Origin: G963675935 sp963823895
GTDB lineage: Bacteria; Planctomycetota; Planctomycetia; Pirellulales; Thermoguttaceae
Assembly (NCBI GenBank): GCA_963823895.1
Contig: CAWGNG010000020.1
Location: 558,001-622,000, forward strand
Reading direction: 5' to 3'
DNA: 64,000 bases
Positions 15,362 to 24,543 of this stretch are shown here, in pieces; the first letter of the stretch is position 1, and each line of letters begins with the position of its first letter. The position numbers were made by a program, and so were the translations under genes. Below the pieces are notes generated by a model, which saw only the letters and a program-made list of their open reading frames with translations, was not told the DNA's origin and searched no databases.

Positions 15362-17719
15362 CTACGGCTCGATCAGGTACGCCTCGTTGTCGAGCACTAG
15401 CAGCACGGGCTCGTCGAAGACCAGGTACTGCGAGAGCCGCCGGCCGTGGGTCTCGGCCAGGCGGAAATACTCGTCGCTGAACTGCTTGATCCGCCGGGCG
15501 TTCGCCTCCTGCCATTTCGTGACCTGCGAATCGACCCATTGGCCGTTGCGGCGGAAGAAGGTGCGGTTGCCGATGTTTCGCACGTTCTCTTGGGCAGCCT
15601 TCTTTTCCTCGCCGGCTTGGCCGGCAAAGGGCAGTGATCCTCGCGCAGCGAGATCTTCGAACTCCGCCATCGGCGCCGCGGCCGCCGCGGGGGCCTGAGC
15701 GGCTCGTTGCAATCCCCCCTTCATCGCCCGCTGCGCGACGCCGCCCTCTCCGGAGGATTGCCCGAGCGCGCTGAGCCGACTCGCGGCCCGGCCCTCGTTG
15801 ACGGCGAGATCGTGGATGTCGGTGTTCTCGTTGGCCATGAACGAAGTGTACGGCGTGAGGATTCCGTGCTGCGTGGCCAGATCGATCAATTCCTTCACCA
15901 ATTCGCTATTGTGGCCGTTGAGGTCCAACTGGTCGAGGATTTCGCCCACGCGGCGCACGGCCCAGAGCTTTTCGATGAAGGCGAGGCCGTCGTCGCCGCT
16001 CTTGTCGACCAACGTGGCGGGAAAAGCGAACTTCTGCGGGAACTCGCCGACCGAGCCCTGCACGATCACCTTGGCCGTGCCCGACTTGCGGTATCGCCCG
16101 ACCACCACGAGTTGCTCGCCGGCGAACAGGTCGAACGAGTCTTTCGGATAGACGCGGTTGATCGGGTCGCCTTCGGCGGTCTTGATCGCATCGAAAACAA
16201 ACTGCAGCCGCACGCCGGTCAGCACGGGCGACTCGATGCGGTTGTAGAGTTTGCTGACGCGGTCCTCGAGGTTCTCGTTGGGCCGCACGTACTCGCTCTG
16301 CCCGTAGTTCTCGCGCACCAGCTTGTCCAAGAGCCGGCTGTTCAGGTCGTAGCCGACGCCGAAGGCGAAGATTCTCGCGTGCAGTTTGTTGAGTTCCTTC
16401 GCGTTGGCCACGATCCGCATTTCGTTGGTTTCGCCGGAGGTGGGAATGCCGTCGGTCAAGAAGATCACGTAGCTGGGCTGTTTGGGGTCGCGGATTTGGG
16501 CCAGCGCCACCCGCACGGCGGCGTCGATGTCGGTGCTGCCGCCGGCATAGAGCCCTTCGACGAAGCCGAGCGCCGCCTCGCGGGTCTTCTCGTTGAACCG
16601 CTGCAACTCCGGGCGAAACGCCTCGACCTGATCGTCATAGGCCACGATGTTGAACAGGTCGCCCTGGTGCAGATTGTTGAGCACGTACTTCAGGGCCGCG
16701 CGCACCTGCTCGATCTTCTTGCCAGCCATGCTCCCCGATCGATCGATGACGAAGATCACGGTTTTCGCCTGTGGTTTCGGCGTGCGGGCCTTCTGCTCGC
16801 TCGATGAAGCCAACAGGGGGACGTCGCCGGATGCGGCCGAGGCGCTGCCGCTCGCGTCGGCTTTGATTTCGGGACTTGCCAGCAGCAGGAAGTAGCCGTC
16901 TTCCCGCGGGTCGGGCCGGTAGCTCAACACCCTCATGCTCAGCTTGCCTTTGCCGACGTCGTAAAGCAGGCGGAAGTCGCCGCTGGGCACTTCGTTCTTC
17001 GCTGTCAGCGTCACGGTGGCGTGGTGCTCGTCGGGCCGCTTGATTTCAATCGCGTGCGACGGGCTGTAGACGTTCTTGATCTCCTCCTGGCTTTCGATCG
17101 TGGCATGGATGCTCACTTTTTCCACCGCCTCGGAGGTGTACTTCGCCGTGCTCAGCGGGAAAAGGAAGTCGGTCAGCTCCTCCTGTTTGCGGCAGAGTTG
17201 CGAGTAGCGGAGCGAGACGGTGCGGCTCGCCCCGGCCGGCACCGGGAAGACGCTCGTGCGGAACAGGCCCGTCCCCATCCATTCCAGCAGCGCCGGATCG
17301 CGGTTCTTCCGCACGATCTCTTCGTACATCCGCCGGGCTTCCTTAGCCCCCAGCAGCCTGGCGGGATACTCGCGGCCGTCGATCATCAGCGTCATCCGCT
17401 CGACCGCGCCGTCGTAAGGCAGCGGAAAAACGAACGACACCTCCATCGGCTGGCTGCCGGTGTTGACGAAAGTCTGCGACACTTGCACCTGCGCCACCTG
17501 ATCGACCAGCCGCGCCTGCACGTCCAATTCCTTGATCTTGTAGCTCATCGGCGGCGGCGTGGGCTGCGGCGTCGGAAACGGACGCGGCCAGATGATGATC
17601 GGACGCGGCAGCCGCACGTGCTCGTTCGGATCGACGACCACCAACAATCCCTGCGCCCAAGCGGCGGCAGGGGCCAAAAACAACAGAATCGCGGCGATGG
17701 AAACGAAAGAACGGCGCAT
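15362..17719 (-). CDS. Secreted VIT + von Willebrand factor A domain protein
   Basis: 785 aa with a signal peptide (FVSIAAILLFLAPAAAWAQG, residues 5-24) and a Pro-rich linker. The VIT domain spans about residues 60-185 (VSQTFVNTGSQPMEVSFVFP). The vWA domain spans about residues 315-490, and its metal-ion-dependent adhesion site DRSGSMAGKK (D-x-S-x-S) is intact, as are the later TDID and LTDGIPTSGE elements. Such inter-alpha-trypsin-inhibitor-like proteins are common in Planctomycetes; their partners are mostly unknown. RBS CAGGAG precedes ATG 17719. It stands alone, without an obvious operon. Confidence 0.92.
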   Translation of the reverse strand: MRRSFVSIAAILLFLAPAAAWAQGLLVVVDPNEHVRLPRPIIIWPRPFPTPQPTPPPMSYKIKELDVQARLVDQVAQVQVSQTFVNTGSQPMEVSFVFPLPYDGAVERMTLMIDGREYPARLLGAKEARRMYEEIVRKNRDPALLEWMGTGLFRTSVFPVPAGASRTVSLRYSQLCRKQEELTDFLFPLSTAKYTSEAVEKVSIHATIESQEEIKNVYSPSHAIEIKRPDEHHATVTLTAKNEVPSGDFRLLYDVGKGKLSMRVLSYRPDPREDGYFLLLASPEIKADASGSASAASGDVPLLASSSEQKARTPKPQAKTVIFVIDRSGSMAGKKIEQVRAALKYVLNNLHQGDLFNIVAYDDQVEAFRPELQRFNEKTREAALGFVEGLYAGGSTDIDAAVRVALAQIRDPKQPSYVIFLTDGIPTSGETNEMRIVANAKELNKLHARIFAFGVGYDLNSRLLDKLVRENYGQSEYVRPNENLEDRVSKLYNRIESPVLTGVRLQFVFDAIKTAEGDPINRVYPKDSFDLFAGEQLVVVGRYRKSGTAKVIVQGSVGEFPQKFAFPATLVDKSGDDGLAFIEKLWAVRRVGEILDQLDLNGHNSELVKELIDLATQHGILTPYTSFMANENTDIHDLAVNEGRAASRLSALGQSSGEGGVAQRAMKGGLQRAAQAPAAAAAPMAEFEDLAARGSLPFAGQAGEEKKAAQENVRNIGNRTFFRRNGQWVDSQVTKWQEANARRIKQFSDEYFRLAETHGRRLSQYLVFDEPVLLVLDNEAYLIEP

Positions 17720-17867
17720 GGCGGTTTCTCCTGACCAACGGAGTTAAGAGCGTGAGATGGTTATACCCGATAATTATGGGACGATTCGCCGCGGTGAGAA
17801 GTTCCCCCCTGGGGCGACGGAGGGGAAAGAAACAAAGAGACTGGCCCGGGTCGAGGGTGGGGGGCGG

Positions 17868-17947
17868 GTTGCCATGCCCACGCTTGTCGTGGGCATGTAG
17901 ACCGCGGACCGAAGCAACATGCCCACGGCGAGCGTGGGCATGGCACC
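17868..17947. repeat. Family A repeat, copy 4, in the 17720-18203 gap
   Basis: Arms 17868-17897 and 17918-17947 with the conserved 20-bp spacer (ACCGCGGACCGAAG). It is the main content of the gap between the divergent VIT/vWA and ACT genes. The rest holds a family M fragment near 17948-17968 and the promoter at 18101. Confidence 0.88.
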
Positions 17948-18100
17948 CCGCGAACGAGTTCGCCGGCCAAACGAAACTGCGGACTCTTGCCCCATGAAGC
18001 GACATCCTCCTCATCCTGCCATAGCGGTAGAAGGCGCGGATAAATCGGGCGAAACAGGGGGAGTGTCCATCCTGTTCTCCTCGCAACCGGAGCGTTTACT

Positions 18101-18128
18101 TTGACCATTTTCGCCAGACTGGTATGAT
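18101..18128 (+). promoter_or_regulatory. Sigma70-type promoter for the double-ACT gene
   Basis: TTGACC (18101-18106), a 16-bp spacer and TATGAT (18123-18128). The predicted start is near 18135, leaving a leader of about 69 nt before ATG 18204. Confidence 0.62.
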
Positions 18129-18203
18129 CTCAATGGGGCCTGATTCAATCGCAGGTTTGGGGTCTTTTCTAGTGTTTCTGAACTCAACGAAAGGATCGTC
18201 GCA

Positions 18204-18656
18204 ATGCAAACGGCCAGGCAATTGTCGGTTTCGTTGGTCAACAAGCCAGGGCGGCTCGCCGATGTGCTCACGGCGTTGAATAAGGAGAAGGTCGGTCTCA
18301 GGGCGTTGGTGGTCGTCGATTCGGGCGAACGGGGGACGGTTCGCTTCGTCCCCGACAACGTCGACGCTGCCGAGCAGGCCTTAGACAAGCTGAGCATCCG
18401 CTATGACGCCACCGATGTGTTGTTGGTCGATATGCCGAATCAGCCGGGCGGGTTTCGCAAAGTCTGTGAGCGACTCGCCGCCGAACACCTGAACATCGAC
18501 TACGCCTATTGCGGATTCGACGGCAGAGGAAGGGCCAAGGGCGGCATGTTGGCCGTCATCCGCGTCAACGATCTGGCAAAAGCTCAGCGAGTGCTCAGCG
18601 AGAACGCCACCATGCGAAAGCAACGCACGTTCCGCCGGCCGGTGCTGACGCGCTAG
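18204..18656 (+). CDS. Tandem ACT-domain protein
   Basis: 150 aa made of two ACT domains with no attached enzyme. The first begins QLSVSLVNKPGRLADVLTAL and the second VLLVDMPNQPGGFRKVCERL, each with the Pro-Gly loop that binds small ligands, usually amino acids. Free-standing tandem ACT proteins act as amino-acid sensors or as regulatory partners of biosynthetic enzymes. The ligand is unknown here and neighbours (waaF, lpxK) give no metabolic hint. It has its own promoter. Confidence 0.87.
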   Translation: MQTARQLSVSLVNKPGRLADVLTALNKEKVGLRALVVVDSGERGTVRFVPDNVDAAEQALDKLSIRYDATDVLLVDMPNQPGGFRKVCERLAAEHLNIDYAYCGFDGRGRAKGGMLAVIRVNDLAKAQRVLSENATMRKQRTFRRPVLTR

Positions 18657-18698
18657 TCCGTGCCCGTGCGCCGCTCCTCGTGTGGGCGGAATTCCGGA

Positions 18699-18772
18699 CT
18701 GTAGGAGGCGACTCCTGTCGCCGATGTGGGCCGCGTACCGCCGCCATCGGCGTCGGGAGACGCCTCCTACAA
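18699..18772. repeat. Family I inverted repeat, copy 1
   Basis: Arms 18699-18725 and 18746-18772 (CTGTAGGAGGCGACTCC type) pair around a 20-bp spacer. It lies between the convergent ACT and waaF genes. A second copy lies inside a coding sequence at 56377-56451. Confidence 0.88.
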
Positions 18773-18792
18773 CCGATTACATACCGGCGCGA

Positions 18793-19884
18793 TCATAACA
18801 GCGAGACGGCCGCCGCGAAGACCATGTCTACGGTCAAGTCGCGCATGCAGCGGTGATGCCCCAGCGGGCAAACGCGCTTGTGGCAGCCGATGCAGTCGAG
18901 ATCCAACACCAGATTGACGGCCCGCTGCGTGGGGTTCTCGCTCCAGATGGGCAGCATCGGGCCAAACACCGTCACCAGCGGCAATCCGAACGCGGCGGCG
19001 ACGTGCCGCGGGCCGCTGTCGGTCGAAACCATCAGCCGGCAGCGGCGAATGCATGCCTTCGCCGTCCCCAGGTCCATCGGCTGATCGGCCATCGAAACCA
19101 CCCGGCCGCCTTGTGGTGCAGCCGTCCCGGCTGCCAGAGCAGGCGAGACGCCTGCACCACAATTCACTGAACCGGCGGAAAGCGCGACGATCCGCCGGGC
19201 AATGTCGCGCTCTTTCGGCCCGCAAACGACCAGCACATCGTGATCCAATTCCGCCAGGATTCGCCGGGCCAACTCGGCGAAATACTCGACCGGCCAGAGC
19301 TTCGAGCCGCCGTAGGCCCCGCTCGAATTCAGGGCGATCACCCGCCCATCGCCGTGCAGGCCGAGCCGCTCGAAGACCGCGTCGGCCGATCGCTCGTCGG
19401 CTTCGACCGTGGCAAGCTCCAGCCGGGGCGATTCCTCGCCGCAGCCGACGGCCCGGGCAAGCTCCAGGTACGCTTCAACCATCGGCGTCGGCACGATGTG
19501 TCGGCCCGCGCGGCGCGGATAGAGTTTCCCGGTCAGCAGCGGGCCGCGGCCGTAGCGGACGTAGCCGATGCGTTGCTCGGCCCCGCTCCGCCATGCCAGC
19601 CATGCGGTGCGAAACGAATTGGTCATCAGTACGGCCATGTCGAACTTCTCCGCCCGCATTCGCCGCGCAATGGCCGCAGCCCGCCGCAAACGATCGTTCG
19701 AGCGCGGATCGAAGAACCACTGTTCGTCGAGCCACGAAGTGCCGGCCAGCACATCGGCCAAGTACGGCCGCAGGATTCCCACCATCCGGGCGTCGGGCCC
19801 GAAATGCCGCCGCATCGCCCGCAGCGCCGGCGTGGCCATCGCCACGTCGCCAAGCCAGTTCGGAAGAAACACGGCGATTTTCAT
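18793..19884 (-). CDS. waaF: Lipopolysaccharide heptosyltransferase-like GT9
   Basis: A 363-aa cytosolic/peripheral membrane glycosyltransferase that adds heptose to the LPS inner core. N-terminal FLPNWLGDVAMATPALRAMR (residues 6-25), the middle ALNSSGAYGGSKLWP acceptor region and the late STDSGPRHVAAAFGLPLVTV donor site match ADP-heptose:LPS heptosyltransferase II. A short segment at about residues 242-258 (NCGAGVSPALAAGTAAP) is encoded by palindromic repeat family J, inserted in frame between two beta/alpha units. The gene starts 10 bp after lpxK ends, so the two form an operon. WaaF versus another GT9 cannot be fully separated. Confidence 0.86.
   Translation of the reverse strand: MKIAVFLPNWLGDVAMATPALRAMRRHFGPDARMVGILRPYLADVLAGTSWLDEQWFFDPRSNDRLRRAAAIARRMRAEKFDMAVLMTNSFRTAWLAWRSGAEQRIGYVRYGRGPLLTGKLYPRRAGRHIVPTPMVEAYLELARAVGCGEESPRLELATVEADERSADAVFERLGLHGDGRVIALNSSGAYGGSKLWPVEYFAELARRILAELDHDVLVVCGPKERDIARRIVALSAGSVNCGAGVSPALAAGTAAPQGGRVVSMADQPMDLGTAKACIRRCRLMVSTDSGPRHVAAAFGLPLVTVFGPMLPIWSENPTQRAVNLVLDLDCIGCHKRVCPLGHHRCMRDLTVDMVFAAAVSLL
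19111..19162. repeat. Family J palindromic element inside waaF
   Basis: Outer arms TTGTGGTGCAG and CTGCACCACAA enclose two hairpins, CAGCCG-TCC-CGGCTG and CAGGCG-AGA-CGCCTG. The whole element is translated in frame within the heptosyltransferase. Confidence 0.85.
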
Positions 19885-19894
19885 GGGAGATTCT

Positions 19895-20965
19895 TCACTT
19901 CGTCAACATGCCTTTCAGCCGCGACTCCAAGGGCTCTTGACCGGTCTTGAACTCCAACTCGATTCTGACGCCCCAGAGCGGTCGGTCGCCGATCTGCTCG
20001 GCGTGCAGTTTGATTAAATCCTTGCAAGTACACAATACGGCGGTCGCTCCCAGCCCGCGCGACCAATCGGCCAACAGTTCGACGTCTTTCGACGTGAAGC
20101 GATGATGGTCGGGAAACTCGCGGAATCCGGCGATGCGGCAGCCGCACGTCTCCAGCGTATGCCGAAAGCCGGCGGGATTGCCGATGCCGCAGAACGCCGC
20201 GACCGACTGGCCGCGGATCGTCTCCAGCGGCAGTTCTTTCCCGTCGGCGGCGATCAGCTCGCGCGGGGCATGGACCGTCTCCGCACGCAACGCCGCGGGG
20301 GCATGGCTGTCGACGATTCGCCAAATCTCGGCCCGCTCGTTCGGCCCGAGCAGGCCGGCGCGGGAGAGGACCACAACGTCGGCCCGCCGCAGCCCTGCGA
20401 GCGGTTCGCGCAACGTGCCGCGGGGAAAGACGTGGCCGAAGCCGAACGGCTCTAGCGCGTCCAGCAGCACGATGTCGAGATCGCGGGCGATGCGGCGATG
20501 CTGAAAGCCGTCGTCCAATACGATCAGTTCCGCCTGGAACTCCTGGATGGCCTGCCGTGCCGCCGCCACCCGGTCGGCATTTTGCACGTGGGGCACGTCG
20601 GGCAAGAGCCGCCGCAACGCGCGGGCCTCGTCGTTCTCTTCTCCGTCCTTGGCGCCGTATCCACGGCTGACCACCACCAGGCGAACGGCCCGCGTGTGAA
20701 ACCAGCCGGCGAGCCACTCGACCAAGGGCGTTTTGCCCGTGCCGCCGAGCGTGAGATTCCCAACGCTCACCACCGGCACGCCCACGCGATGGATTGCGGC
20801 TGCGCCGCGGTCGTAGCGGCGGTTTCGCCAGCCGGCGGCGGCGGCATAGAACCACTCGCCGATCCGCAACGCGCCGCGGAGCGCGGTCGCCCCAACCCCG
20901 CGCCGTCGCCCGCTCACAAGTTTTCGAAATCCCGATGCATCGAACAAAGCCGGCTCCACAATCAA
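19895..20965 (-). CDS. lpxK: Tetraacyldisaccharide 4'-kinase (lipid A synthesis)
   Basis: 356 aa. LpxK phosphorylates the 4' position of the lipid A disaccharide at the inner membrane. The P-loop VSVGNLTLGGTGKTPLVEWL (about residues 66-85) carries the LpxK-specific GN-x-GGTGKTP form. VSRGYGAKDGEEN and IVLDDGFQHRRIARDLDIVL provide the following conserved catalytic parts, including the DDGFQH box. The length is normal. The start is unsure: TTG 20965 is open and GTG 20959 also works, neither with a strong RBS. With waaF, kdsC, kdsD and the LptA-like gene in this window it shows a lipid A/KDO-type outer membrane. Confidence 0.93.
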   Translation of the reverse strand: MIVEPALFDASGFRKLVSGRRRGVGATALRGALRIGEWFYAAAAGWRNRRYDRGAAAIHRVGVPVVSVGNLTLGGTGKTPLVEWLAGWFHTRAVRLVVVSRGYGAKDGEENDEARALRRLLPDVPHVQNADRVAAARQAIQEFQAELIVLDDGFQHRRIARDLDIVLLDALEPFGFGHVFPRGTLREPLAGLRRADVVVLSRAGLLGPNERAEIWRIVDSHAPAALRAETVHAPRELIAADGKELPLETIRGQSVAAFCGIGNPAGFRHTLETCGCRIAGFREFPDHHRFTSKDVELLADWSRGLGATAVLCTCKDLIKLHAEQIGDRPLWGVRIELEFKTGQEPLESRLKGMLTK

Positions 20966-21126
20966 AGCAGGAAGGCAGCAGTATGATATGCGACCGCGGA
21001 TGGGCAGTGCAATCGCGGTTTCTTGGCGTTCGCGAGCACGACGCCGAGCAAACGCCCCGCAACTGCGGTCGCGGGGAGAGCCGCGGTGGGGTTGCGGGGC
21101 CTTATGCCGTGAAGGATAATTCAGCT

Positions 21127-22356
21127 ATGGGATTCTCGCTGCCGACCATCCGCTGGGCAGTCCTTATTGCGGCCGTGGCGTGGGCGGGCGTGCCGGCGCG
21201 GGCGGCCGAGACGGCCGATCGTTTCCAACAGGCGAAACACCTGTTGGCCAAGGGGGAATTCGACGCGGCCGTCGCCCGGCTCGACGGGGCGGTTCGGCTC
21301 GAACCGAAAGAGGCCAAGTACCGCGGGCTTCGCGGCGTCGTCTGGCTTCGCAAGGGGGACTTTGCCAACGGGATCGCCGATCTGAAAGCCGCCGTCGCGC
21401 TGAATCCCGGCGACGAGGGCCAGCACTATCAGCCCAGCAACGGCAGCCGGCTGTCGGCCGAAGCCCTTGCCCACGGCCAACGGCAGGTCACCCAGATGCT
21501 GCACGACCGGCCGGCGATGGCCCAATTCGGCGACGAGGCGAAGTTCCTCCGCGATTGGGCCCGTCGCAAGTTCGCCGGCGAGGATTTTGTCCAGCCGATC
21601 GATTGGGATCCCTCGCCGCCGCTGCACTCCGATGCCGAGCACCTCGCGCCGGGCGACGGCAAGAACGCCGCGATCCTGGTCGAAGCCCATTACACCGCCG
21701 GGCCGAAGGAGGGGCAGCCGCGCGGGTTCGAGGAGCTTTGGGCGGGCGCGATTTACGAGTTGCACAACGTGAACTACGCCCGCGAGTTCGTGCGCCTCAA
21801 CGACGAAGCCGATCGCGGCCGGGTGTCGAAAGAGGCGTTCGTGGCCGGCATCTTGAAATACGAGCTACGGGCCGCCCAGCGCACCCGCGGGTTCTATCTG
21901 AACGTCTTCCTCCCCTGGGCGGCGAAGAAGAAGCTGCCGACCGATCCGTCGCTCTGGTTCTGCGATTGGTGGGACACGCCCGAGAGCGTGATGAAGAGTT
22001 TTTCGGACCGCTCGGCCTATCCCTGGCGGCCCTACGCCCGCGTACACGACTGGGCCACGGTCCATCGCTTCTGGCGCCGCGGCCGGTTTGCCAAAGCCCG
22101 AGAACTGTTGGAGCAGATGCAGGATGAAGAGGGCTACGAAGAGGAACAGGCCGACATCTCCTACTGGCTCGGCCGCAGCCTGGTCCGCTTGGACAAGGCG
22201 AGCGACGCCCTTGATGCCTTCAACGAAGCGATTCATCTCGATCCGCAAAACGCCCCCGCCTACCGCGCCCGCGGCGAACTCTGTAAGAAACTCGGCGAGA
22301 AATCGAAGGCCGAAGCGGATTTGGCGAAGGCGAAGAAGCTGGAGAGCGAGGAATAG
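21127..22356 (+). CDS. Secreted tetratricopeptide-repeat protein
   Basis: 409 aa. A signal peptide (IRWAVLIAAVAWAGVPARA, residues 8-26) precedes a TPR pair at about residues 30-100 (KHLLAKGEFDAAVARLDGAV). A middle domain of unknown type follows, rich in aromatic residues (FYLNVFLPWAAKKKLPTDPS). A C-terminal TPR set ends the protein (SYWLGRSLVRLDKASDALDA). The middle part is not recognised. It is probably a periplasmic scaffold. ATG 21127 is the last in-frame start before the signal peptide; upstream frame carries no homology. It is a single gene, divergent from lpxK. Confidence 0.75.
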   Translation: MGFSLPTIRWAVLIAAVAWAGVPARAAETADRFQQAKHLLAKGEFDAAVARLDGAVRLEPKEAKYRGLRGVVWLRKGDFANGIADLKAAVALNPGDEGQHYQPSNGSRLSAEALAHGQRQVTQMLHDRPAMAQFGDEAKFLRDWARRKFAGEDFVQPIDWDPSPPLHSDAEHLAPGDGKNAAILVEAHYTAGPKEGQPRGFEELWAGAIYELHNVNYAREFVRLNDEADRGRVSKEAFVAGILKYELRAAQRTRGFYLNVFLPWAAKKKLPTDPSLWFCDWWDTPESVMKSFSDRSAYPWRPYARVHDWATVHRFWRRGRFAKARELLEQMQDEEGYEEEQADISYWLGRSLVRLDKASDALDAFNEAIHLDPQNAPAYRARGELCKKLGEKSKAEADLAKAKKLESEE

Positions 22357-22377
22357 ACTCTCATTCGTTATACAGAC

Positions 22378-22692
22378 TCAATCTACGGCCACTTCCTTGT
22401 TCAGAATGGCCTCTAGCCCGCGAGCGATAAGCTTCGTTCGTTGGGTGTGTAGTCTTTTCGCCAACAGATCGGCTTGCTTCAACAATCCCTTTTCGATACT
22501 GACCGAAATGATCTGCGCACCCTGACCCTGTCTTGGTCTACCTCGTTTTCGTTTCGCCCTGCGCCATCGTTCGCGCTCCTTTGGCGTGAGCTCTCGCGAC
22601 TCGTCGATGACGAACTCCTTGTCAAATCGGGCAGTCGCCGCCGCCAATTCCCTGGCATTCATCCGCGTCAGTGGTTTGCTGCGTTTCTTCAT
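22378..22692 (-). CDS. Ribbon-helix-helix antitoxin
   Basis: 104 aa. A basic linker (KERERWRRAKRKRGRPRQGQ) precedes a C-terminal RHH fold (QIISVSIEKGLLKQADLLAK, then RTKLIARGLEAILNKE). RHH proteins bind operators as dimers and neutralise partner toxins. Its start overlaps the upstream toxin gene by four bases (22689-22692), the classic toxin-then-antitoxin coupling of BrnT/BrnA systems. Promoter autoregulation is likely. Confidence 0.82.
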   Translation of the reverse strand: MKKRSKPLTRMNARELAAATARFDKEFVIDESRELTPKERERWRRAKRKRGRPRQGQGAQIISVSIEKGLLKQADLLAKRLHTQRTKLIARGLEAILNKEVAVD

Positions 22693-22958
22693 CGGCCCAT
22701 GATCCTCCGAAAGCGGCCTTTTTCTCGCTCTGTCAGCGGCCTGGCGTGGATTATATACGCGGAGTCGTCCTCTTCAGGCAAGAAGATCACCTGGAGAAGC
22801 CGCCCTCCTCTCCCTCGTCCCCAAACAAGTCGCTTGTCTTCCTCAATCGCTCGTGGAAATGGCGAACGGGCATTCTCGACGACTCGTTCGGCCTCCTCAG
22901 GCGACACCCCATGCTCCTCGACGTGCTCCTCGTTCCAGTCATTCCATCGGAAGTCCAT
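22689..22958 (-). CDS. BrnT-family ribonuclease toxin
   Basis: 89 aa. FRWNDWNEEHVEEHGVSPEE and RLLQVIFLPEEDDSAYIIHA, then ARPLTEREKGRFRR, are the BrnT (RelE-like fold) hallmarks, including the closing R-x-T-x-x-E. BrnT toxins cut mRNA and block translation. The antitoxin gene follows with a 4-bp overlap. Only 26 bp separate it from the end of the beta-CASP gene upstream; this AT-rich gap (TTGTATAAGAAATATAGG on the minus strand) may hold the promoter. Confidence 0.87.
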   Translation of the reverse strand: MDFRWNDWNEEHVEEHGVSPEEAERVVENARSPFPRAIEEDKRLVWGRGRGGRLLQVIFLPEEDDSAYIIHARPLTEREKGRFRRIMGR

Positions 22959-22984
22959 GAGACGTCCCTATATTTCTTATACAA

Positions 22985-24412
22985 CTAATTAGCTTGCTGG
23001 TCAAGCCCTGTATTTGCGTTCAGCGTCACCGTCTCCCGATATTCCGGCACGGTGACGTTCCAGCCGAACTTGCTGCGGACCTCATCGGCCAGCGAGAGCG
23101 ACGCCTCGGGCTCGCCGTGGGTGATGAACAACTGCCGCGGCGGCTTCTGGAAATAGCTGAGCCAGCGGAGCAGGCTGTCGTGGTCGGCGTGGCCCGAGAT
23201 GCCTTGAATCTGGCGGACTTCGGCCCGCACCAGCCGGTTGATGCCGTGGATGCGGACCTCGCGGTTGCCGTCGAGGATTTGCCGGCCGAGCGTCCCCTGC
23301 GACTGGTAGCCGACGAAGAGGATCGTGCTCACCGGGTTGCCGATGTTGTGGGCGAGGTGGTGCTTGATGCGGCCGGCGGTACACATGCCCGAAGTGGCCA
23401 TGATGACCGCCGGGCCCTTCATGCCGTTGATGGCCATCGACTCGGCCACGGTCCGCACGACCCGCAGCGAGGGGAACTTCAGCAGCCCGCCGTTGGCGGT
23501 CATTTCGCGGGCCTCGGCGTCGTAACACTCGCGATGGCGGCGAAAAACGTCGTTCACGTCGGCCGCCATCGGGCTGTCGAGAAACACCGGCACTTGCGGA
23601 ATGCGTCCGTCGTGCAGCAGACGCCCGAGGTAATAGATCAAGTCCTGCGCCCGCTCGATGGCGAAGATCGGAATGACGATTTTGCCCCCCTGGGCGACCG
23701 TCTCGACAATCACCTTCTGCAGTTGCGACTCGATCGAACCGTGATTCTCGTGAACCCGGTCGCCGTAGGTCGATTCCATCACGACGTAATCGGCCTCGGT
23801 GAAGGTCGTGGGGTTGCAGACGATCGGCCGGTCCCACTGGCCCATGTCGCCGGTGAAGATGATCCGCCGTGGGCTGCCGTGATCGCTTACGCGCAGTTCG
23901 ATCATCGCCGAGCCGAGGATGTGGCCGGCGTCGTGGAAGACGGCGTGGACGTGGTCGTTGATTCTGATGGGCCGCTGGTACGGAACGGCCTCGATCAGCG
24001 GCACGGTGCGCTCGACGTCGCGGATCGTGTAAAGCGGCTTGACCGGACGCTCGCCGCGGCGGCCCTCCTTGCGATGCCGCTTCTCCTTGAACTCGGCATC
24101 TTCCATCTGAATCTCGGCGGCGTCGCGGAGCACCAATTCGACCAGATCGGCCGAGGCCGAGGTGCAGAAGATCGGGCTGCGGAAACCGTCGCGGACCATC
24201 TTCGGCGCCAGGCCGCAATGATCGACGTGGGCGTGCGTCAGCAGCAGGGCGTCGAGGTCGCGGAGCCGCAGCGGGCTCGGCTCCCAATTTCGCGGCAAAA
24301 AGGCCCGTTCCTGGTGCATTCCGCAATCGACCAGCAGATGGCCGCCATCGGCCTCAAGATAATATTGCGAACCGGTGACTTGACGAGCGGCCCCCAGGAA
24401 TTGTAACTTCAC
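22985..24412 (-). CDS. MBL-fold/beta-CASP metallohydrolase, RNA-processing type
   Basis: 475 aa. The N-terminal metallo-beta-lactamase domain has LLLTHAHVDHCGLAPKMVRD (HxHxDH motif, residues 59-65), the metal ligand His in AVFHDAGHILGSAMIEL and Asp in IIFTGDMGQW. The beta-CASP insertion is at about residues 250-370 (ESTYGDR; FAIERAQDLIYYLGRLLHDG; DSPMA). The C-terminal RNA-specificity motif is ISGHADHDSLLRWLSYFQKP with ITHGEPEASL. These enzymes act as endo/5'-exonucleases on RNA, like CPSF73 and RNase J relatives. The start is GTG. Single gene; the downstream TA pair may be cotranscribed. Confidence 0.93.
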   Translation of the reverse strand: MKLQFLGAARQVTGSQYYLEADGGHLLVDCGMHQERAFLPRNWEPSPLRLRDLDALLLTHAHVDHCGLAPKMVRDGFRSPIFCTSASADLVELVLRDAAEIQMEDAEFKEKRHRKEGRRGERPVKPLYTIRDVERTVPLIEAVPYQRPIRINDHVHAVFHDAGHILGSAMIELRVSDHGSPRRIIFTGDMGQWDRPIVCNPTTFTEADYVVMESTYGDRVHENHGSIESQLQKVIVETVAQGGKIVIPIFAIERAQDLIYYLGRLLHDGRIPQVPVFLDSPMAADVNDVFRRHRECYDAEAREMTANGGLLKFPSLRVVRTVAESMAINGMKGPAVIMATSGMCTAGRIKHHLAHNIGNPVSTILFVGYQSQGTLGRQILDGNREVRIHGINRLVRAEVRQIQGISGHADHDSLLRWLSYFQKPPRQLFITHGEPEASLSLADEVRSKFGWNVTVPEYRETVTLNANTGLDQQAN

Positions 24413-24543
24413 GGTGCGGGTCTCGCGGGTGGGGAGAGGTTTGTCTACCGTAAGTCTACGTCATCGGCGCCGGCGGGCCAAGGGCGGCGTTGGCGGCTGC
24501 GGCAGCGGACGATTTTGCGAGCGGGTGGAATGGTCGCGTCGTC

